Below are positions 32,585-33,129 of a DNA stretch of 33,129 nt, in pieces. A program made the translations under genes and the position numbers. Source of the DNA: an uncultured Planctomycetaceae bacterium (GTDB taxonomy: Bacteria; Planctomycetota; Planctomycetia; Planctomycetales; Planctomycetaceae); NCBI GenBank assembly GCA_903921605.1, contig CAIXQV010000402.1:1-33129 (forward strand). The letters are read 5' to 3'. Numbering within the stretch: the stretch's first letter is position 1; each line of letters opens with the position of its first letter. Below the pieces are notes generated by a model. The model saw only the letters and a list, made by a program, of their open reading frames with translations. It did no database searches and was not told where the DNA came from.

Positions 32585-33129
32585 TCAGCATAGCAGATTC
32601 CCGGGAAATGCGATTCCAGCAATTTCGGAGGCTTCTCGAAGCTTGGTTCTCACATCCTCTGGCAGCGGAATTCCATCACGATGAGCGGCGGCCGAGTTCT
32701 TCCATTCTCGCTCACCGGGCAACAGGACAGATTCAACTCCGTCCGCTGCAGGAGCCGCATGGATCTCATCAATCAACGTTTTCATTCGTGCATTGAAGTC
32801 CGCGCGATTGGTCATCGCATCGACATGAAACACAGTAATCGAGGCATTGTGCCAGGATGGGCGAGAAGCCGGATCAAACATCCAACTGCCAACCTGCCAC
32901 GTCATCGCTCCGCCAGGAATGAGTGCTGACATCACTTCGCACCACAGTCCCAGACCGTAGCCTTTATGTCCCGCCATCGGAGCCAGCGCGGTGGAATGAG
33001 GGTACAGCGTTCCATCGGTTGTGGGATGACCATCGGGACCGATCAGCCACGTGTTTGGAATCTGTTCGCCGCGCTGAATGGCGGCGTAGACTTTTCCACC
33101 GGCAACAGCAGCAGTGGCCATGTCGAGCA
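32585..33129 (-). CDS. Malate/L-lactate/ureidoglycolate dehydrogenase-type (Ldh2) protein, C-terminal part
   Basis: The frame enters from the window edge and ends with TGA at 32585-32587. It shows the Ldh2 C-terminal half: MAGHKGYGLGLWCEVMSALIPGGA with the family's cofactor-site Gly cluster, followed by the C-terminal GIPLPEDVRTKLREASEIAG. This family of NAD(P)-dependent 2-hydroxyacid dehydrogenases acts on malate, lactate or ureidoglycolate; the substrate cannot be told from this fragment. The first part is outside the window, so no start is assigned. It precedes the VWA gene by 36 bp on the same strand, and may share a transcript with it. Confidence 0.85.
   Translation of the reverse strand, partial: LDMATAAVAGGKVYAAIQRGEQIPNTWLIGPDGHPTTDGTLYPHSTALAPMAGHKGYGLGLWCEVMSALIPGGAMTWQVGSWMFDPASRPSWHNASITVFHVDAMTNRADFNARMKTLIDEIHAAPAADGVESVLLPGEREWKNSAAAHRDGIPLPEDVRTKLREASEIAGIAFPGNLLC

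Noticed and set aside
1..33129. CRISPR arrays, integrases, IS transposases, rRNA or tRNA genes
   Set aside because: No regularly spaced direct repeats, transposase motifs or RNA gene signatures were seen on either strand.

Overview
The window looks like a planctomycete chromosome, probably order Planctomycetales. The diagnostic genes are a PSCyt1/DUF1549/DUF1553 protein and a 1610-residue PVC-type protein with FG-GAP, dehydrogenase, HEAT and CxxCH modules. Further signs are a Tat-exported sugar isomerase-like protein, a membrane Ser/Thr kinase, weak Shine-Dalgarno sites and moderate GC. No rRNA, tRNA, CRISPR array, integrase or transposase gene was seen.

Layout. 1-2550 (minus): start of a DNA cytosine-5 methyltransferase, then a membrane pyrophosphatase (hppA). 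2999-7987: the large PSD1-type protein, a DinB-fold protein, and convergent TatD nuclease. 8311-11494: an SGNH-type membrane protein, a divergent 41-residue zinc-ribbon gene, a Tat-exported TIM-barrel protein and a DJ-1/PfpI protein. 11733-13453 (minus): an EboE-like protein and a thioredoxin-type arsenate reductase. 13813-16878 (plus): a Cys-rich lipoprotein and two exported proteins of unknown function. 16976-21808 (minus): the giant PVC protein. 22126-23490: Ser/Thr kinase; 23545-24279 (minus): SAM methyltransferase. 24630-29149 (plus): arginine-phosphatase-like protein, rpiB, gcvH, gcvPA, gcvPB. 29184-33129 (minus): YdjM-like membrane protein, VWA membrane protein and the C-terminal part of an Ldh2-type dehydrogenase.

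How the genes work together. The clearest functional unit is 24630-29149. The phosphatase and rpiB lie 5 bp apart, and the H, P1 and P2 subunits of the glycine cleavage system follow; gcvT is absent from the window. The remaining genes are mostly single transcription units.

The most interesting structure is between and inside genes. I find about a dozen palindromic elements. Four are back-to-back hairpin pairs with GTAG at (or near) the outer foot of each hairpin, which is the layout of REP/BIME elements mobilised by RAYT (TnpA-REP) transposases. They fall into three sequence subfamilies. One overlaps the gcvPA stop codon. Another, of 114 bp (38 codons), sits in frame inside the giant PVC gene and appears to have added a protein segment. 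No RAYT gene lies in the window, so mobilisation would be in trans.
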